NCBI GenBank assembly: GCA_015679605.1
Contig: JAAAVE010000156.1
Coordinates: forward strand, 9,133 to 23,620
Source of the DNA: Podila epigama
Lineage: Eukaryota > Mortierellomycota > Mortierellomycetes > Mortierellales > Mortierellaceae
Length of the DNA stretch: 14,488 nucleotides
Direction: 5' to 3'
Shown: positions 11,373-14,488 of the stretch, one piece after another
How the letters are laid out: each line of letters opens with the position of its first letter
Position numbering within the stretch: the first letter of the stretch is position 1
Notes under the pieces: model-generated
Told to the model about the DNA's origin: nothing
Database searches by the model: none
The model's input: the letters and a program-made list of their open reading frames with translations, nothing else
Translations under genes and position numbers: made by a program

Positions 11373-12117
11373 TGTTGATTAGTTCCTGGGTGTTGCAAGG
11401 AGGAGTGATGTGAACAGCCCTTTTTCCACCTTTGAGACTTTTGCAAAAAATGCGTGTGGTGGCTTTGATTTTCTTTTTCTTTTTTTTTTGAAGTGCTCAA
11501 AATGCATGTAGCTGACAACATGTAATTGCACAGACGTTCAATAAGAGATTGAACGACAAGCCACCAAAAGTTTTTTTTTGCCAGATGGGTTTATTATTGG
11601 ACGAGGTCCGTGTTTTGTTGGAACCCTCCTCTTCACTTTGATCGATTGTAATTGCGCTGAATGTTGAAAACCAGTGGAGGTTTTTTTTCATTTTATTTAT
11701 CTTTGTTGTCAGAACAAAAGGAGTCCTTTTTATGAATACCCTGGCAAGGAACAATATACGAGGAGCAAAAGGAATATTTTTTCTCGGGATTACGCACATG
11801 GACAATTGAAGGAAAAAACGACAATCTCTACGATTCTGGGATCTACAGGCAACATTTGAATCATCAATCATGATGTAGGAACTATGGTTCAACACCAAGT
11901 CAGTCTTGTTCAATACACAAGCAGCATCGTCATGAGGATCAGGATGTGATCATTGGCTGGCGTTCATCATTCCTGGATCATTTTTCATTTTTCATTTTTT
12001 TCATTTTTTCATTTTATAATTTTTCAATTCAAAAGCGTCACTCTGGAGTCATCAACTAATCGACCTTGCCAATTCTCTTTCTTGGGAATCTCAACTTTAA
12101 ACAATCTAGTTTCAAAC
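11373..12117. promoter_or_regulatory. Divergent promoter region between GCD7 and eL28
   Basis: These 745 nt separate the starts of two translation genes and must contain both promoters. The side nearest eL28 carries a run of CAT-T(n) units at 11979..12015 and a pyrimidine-rich stretch (ATTCTCTTTCTTGGG) before the start codon, as is common in ribosomal protein genes. A minus-strand frame of 138 codons (11497..11913) is open but resembles no family I know. Confidence 0.5.
11979..12015 (+). repeat. CATTTTT short tandem array upstream of eL28
   Basis: CAT followed by a T run starts at 11979, 11986, 11993, 12002 and 12010, a spacing of 7-9 nt. The array lies about 100 nt upstream of the eL28 start codon. 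It could be a nucleosome-excluding T-rich promoter element; that is inference. Confidence 0.7.
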
Positions 12118-13400
12118 ATGTCGGCTGATCTTACCTGGTAAGGAAAAATAATATAATTGATTATTCGGTCATCTTCATGCACAAGGAGCGTTTAACACCC
12201 TAAAGAAATAGCTTGTTATTTGTCTGGTTGCTAACAAGACACATTTTTATTTTACTGTTCACAATTTAGGCTTCTTATCAAGAACAACAACTCGTTCCTT
12301 GTCAAGCGCTCCGGCGTCCAGTTCTCGGCTGAGGCCAACAACTTGTTGAACAAGAACTCGTTCAAGTACTCCGGCATTGCCAACAGCAAGGTATATACAA
12401 GTCATTCTATTGTCTGCGACTGGAGGGCATGGCATGGCATGGACATTTACTTTTCTCTTTGTCAACTGTGGAGCAACTACTTGCTGTCAGTGAAACAAAA
12501 GAAAAAGAAAAAGAAAATGCCATGCGGTAAGACTACATGGCATAACCCAGGCGAAACTACAGGCACTATCTATTAACACGATCATTTTTCACAATTTTTT
12601 AGACCGTCGGTATTGAGGCCGCTGCCTCCGGCCGTGGTGTTGTTCTCTCCACCAAGAAGTCCGGTGTCCCCTCCTACAAGCCCTCCAAGGCCATCAAGAA
12701 GGTCACCCTCACCAAGAGCACCCGCAAGTCCGCTAAGTCTATCGCTGGTCTTGCCCGCTCCGGCTACCGTGCTGACCTCCGCAAGGTAATATCTCAGCTC
12801 TATGCAATGTCTTTTCTTTTTTTTTTCTTTTCTTTTTTATACCTTGATTGGATCTTCCTTCACCCTTCGAGTATCGTCGTCAACGCTGTCAGATTCAGTC
12901 AACAGAATCTTTGCTTCGCAGGGACAATCTCGATCAATTTTCCACTCTACAGCAATTCTCCCGTACGCAATCTTTATCTATTACAATCATACAAACACAA
13001 CAGCAAAGTGCTAGAACCCAGCAGATTCGTTTCAACATGAAAGCTGGGCGTACATTATTTGCAAGATTACAGATCCGTGCCTTTTCTTTTCTCAAGAGAA
13101 AGGAAGGCACAACCGTGGCCAAGTTTTGCACATCTATCAAACAATGAACTTTTTCTGTTCAAAGTTTTGCGACTCTTCTTGGGAACATTTTTTTCCTTTT
13201 TTTCTATTCTCCTTTTTTTCCATAACCTCTTTGAAGCAAGGATCGAGTTGTTGACTGACGGATTTGTATTCTCGTTTATGCTCCGATCATATTTTTTTTA
13301 GGCCGCTCTTGCCCGTCTCTCTGCCGTCCTCGCCTCCCAGAAGCCCGTCAAGGCTGCCCCCAAGAAGGCTGGCAAGGGTATCCGTGCCAACAAGAACTAG
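12118..13400 (+). CDS. RPL28: 60S ribosomal protein eL28
   Basis: A component of the large cytosolic ribosomal subunit, present in animals, plants and many fungi but absent from Saccharomyces cerevisiae (whose RPL28 is the unrelated uL15). Exons are 12118..12137, 12270..12390, 12603..12785 and 13302..13400, in phase, giving 140 aa against 137 in human. Key matches are MSADLTW at the N-terminus (human MSAHLQW), [82 protein letters not shown] and a basic tail ending GIRANKN. The first exon encodes only six full codons plus two bases, a common arrangement in ribosomal protein genes. Codons strongly favour C-ending forms (AAG, AAC, GTC, CTC), unlike neighbours, as expected for high expression. 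Introns 2 (212 nt) and 3 (516 nt) contain strong inverted repeats. Confidence 0.97.
12427..12543 (+). repeat. Nested inverted repeats in eL28 intron 2
   Basis: GCATGGCAT occurs at 12427-12435 and 12432-12440, and its exact complement ATGCCATGC lies at 12517-12525. Between them sits a compact hairpin: ACTG 12465-12468 with CAGT 12488-12491, and AGCAA 12472-12476 with TTGCT 12481-12485 around a CTAC loop. A further CATGGCAT copy lies at 12536-12543. The intron could fold into a long branched structure; whether it hosts an RNA is unknown. Confidence 0.6.
13017..13135 (+). ncRNA. Candidate intronic H/ACA-like snoRNA in eL28 intron 3
   Basis: Two hairpins flank an ANANNA motif and end in an ACA trinucleotide. 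Hairpin 1: CCCAGC 13017-13022 with GCTGGG 13043-13048, capped by TTTCA/TGAAA (13030-13034/13038-13042). H-box-like ACATTA is at 13052-13057. Hairpin 2: GCAAGA 13061-13066 pairs with TTTTGC 13124-13129; an open internal loop follows (13067-13076 and 13111-13123); the upper stem GTGCCTT 13077-13083 pairs with AAGGCAC 13104-13110. ACA is at 13130-13132, three bases before the proposed end. Ribosomal protein introns commonly host snoRNAs. Against it: hairpin 1 is short with no clear guide pocket, and the pocket-to-ACA distance of hairpin 2 is about 19 nt, longer than the usual 14-16. No target site was assigned. Confidence 0.28.
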
Positions 13401-13867
13401 ATTCTCTAGCCGTTGACCCTTTTGAAACTTGACATTTCTTTTTTTTTCCTTCACACTTATTAAAGAAAGAATGGCTTTGTAAACATGAAGAGTCAAATCT
13501 CTCTCTTTCATTGTTCTTTTTGTGTGCATGGTTTTTTTTGTTCTGTTCTATAAGAGAAAATGATCGTTGAAGGTATGGACGTTTTTTTTTGGGTTGGAGG
13601 AATCAGTATATCCATTGAGAAAGAGTCAGGTTTGAAGGTTTGTGGTCTACCACGAAGGACGGATGTAGGTCAATTGAAGCATTTTCATTTTGAACGGAGA
13701 TAAAGCATGCTGCATTTTTTGGACGAAGTAGGCAAAGGGTATTCGTGTTTTATTGTATTTACAGAATGAAGAGAGAAAGAGAAGAAACAAACAAGTTGAG
13801 TATGATAACAAAGGCGAAGAAGAAGGAAAAGAAAGAGAGATAAGGGACTTTTTTCTCTCTTTTTCTT
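13401..13867. other. Intergenic region between convergent eL28 and malate dehydrogenase
   Basis: This holds the 3' flanks of both genes. There are T-rich runs after the eL28 stop and an A/GA-rich stretch (13770-13850) before the MDH stop. No gene, RNA or repeat of note. Confidence 0.5.
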
Positions 13868-14423
13868 CTAGTTGCTTGCGATAAATGCAGTGCCCTTGTC
13901 AATGTTGACTTTGAGCTCTGGAATAGCCACATCCAAGAGACCAGCCTCATAGGATGACAATTCAGGCAAGGGAAGGATGCGTTCGACACCATTGGGTCCA
14001 AACTCGACATCTTGAGCAAAGTAATCGAGTTGAGTCTTTTGATGGAAGAGAGAGGTGGTGTCTGGGTCAGCGGCGAGATTGACATAGGTGGATTCAATAA
14101 GGCCAGTCTTGCCTGCGACGGTGGCCTCGAGGACAGCGTTTGTGAAACGGGCGCCAGCATGGGCCATGGAAAGGGTGGCAGATCCAGCGCCGTCCTTGGC
14201 CTTGACGACTTCGTCGCCTCCGTACTGGATACGTTTGGTGAGGGCTTCGATCTGTTCCTGTGTGAATGTGTGGCCCTTGATCTGGGAGAGCAGAGGAATG
14301 ATGGTCACGCCGCTGTGTCCACCTACGACGGTGACACGAGTGTCCTTGGGATTGATTGAGGGGTCAACTTCGGAGATGAAGCGAGATGAGCGGACGACGT
14401 CGAGGGTGCTAATTCCAAAGACC
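13868..14423 (-). CDS. MDH1: NAD-dependent malate dehydrogenase, C-terminal exon (partial, probably mitochondrial)
   Basis: Interconverts malate and oxaloacetate with NAD. Only the last exon is present, 184 residues, entering through a TTTTTCATAATAG acceptor that ends at 14424; upstream exons lie beyond the right end. Visible are VFGISTLDVVRSSRFISEVD, the catalytic-histidine motif VVGGHSGVTIIPLLSQ, RIQYGGDEVVKAKDGAGSAT with LSMAHAGARFTNAVLEA, then FGPNGVERILPLPELSSYEA and a terminus FIASN. RFISEV and the general pattern resemble yeast mitochondrial Mdh1. The C-terminus lacks a peroxisomal SKL-type signal, and the N-terminal targeting region is not in the window, so the mitochondrial call is inferred. 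It converges with eL28, stops 467 nt apart. Confidence 0.95.
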
Positions 14424-14488
14424 CTATTATGAAAAAGAAGAAAGAAGGAAGATTACACAAAGGATAAGGATGAGGTGATTTTTTTTTT
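14424..14488 (-). other. Partial intron of malate dehydrogenase
   Basis: This is the 3' part of the intron before the last MDH exon, T-rich on the minus strand, ending in TAATAG. Its donor lies outside the window. Confidence 0.75.

Noticed and set aside
12802-13147. Overlapping open frames in eL28 intron 3
   Set aside because: They lie entirely inside an intron bounded by clear splice sites and overlap hairpin-forming sequence; no domain is seen.
14012-14432. Two + strand open frames of about 115 codons
   Set aside because: They are antisense shadows of the malate dehydrogenase exon.

Overview
The window looks like nuclear DNA from an early-diverging fungus, probably Mucoromycota. Every recognisable gene is a eukaryotic housekeeping gene split by GT-AG introns, mostly 100-250 nt. 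Intergenic and intronic DNA is rich in poly-A/poly-T and CT tracts. Two genes absent from budding yeast, ribosomal protein eL28 and the FIBP family, support a non-yeast lineage. I saw no mobile element, CRISPR array, tRNA or rRNA. The taxonomic call is inference from gene content and intron style, not from a marker search.

Layout (+ is left to right): (1) the 3' end of an unrecognised + gene, stop at 218; (2) CK2 regulatory subunit beta, minus, 608-2669; (3) a weakly supported, unrecognised spliced + gene ending at 4108; (4) HIT1/ZNHIT3, minus, 4201-5132; (5) FIBP homologue, plus, 5557-7358; (6) UMP-CMP kinase URA6, minus, 8104-9391, whose 3' coding part is missing; (7) eIF2B beta (GCD7), minus, 9680-11372; (8) ribosomal protein eL28, plus, 12118-13400; (9) the C-terminal part of malate dehydrogenase, minus, from 14423 down to 13868, running off the right end. 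Orientation largely alternates. HIT1/FIBP and GCD7/eL28 are divergent pairs, each sharing one upstream region. FIBP/URA6 and eL28/MDH are convergent.

Themes: HIT1 (box C/D snoRNP assembly), GCD7 (translation initiation), eL28 (ribosome), CK2 (growth signalling) and URA6 (pyrimidine nucleotide supply) all serve growth and ribosome production. This is ordinary gene-dense fungal sequence, not an operon. Exon joins were chosen by splice sites plus reading-frame phase and are internally consistent in all complete genes.

The most notable points are the absent 3' half of URA6, a FIBP homologue in a fungus, a structured RNA candidate inside an eL28 intron, a phase-preserving cassette in URA6 intron 1, and an exon-like gene of unknown function at 3367-4108.
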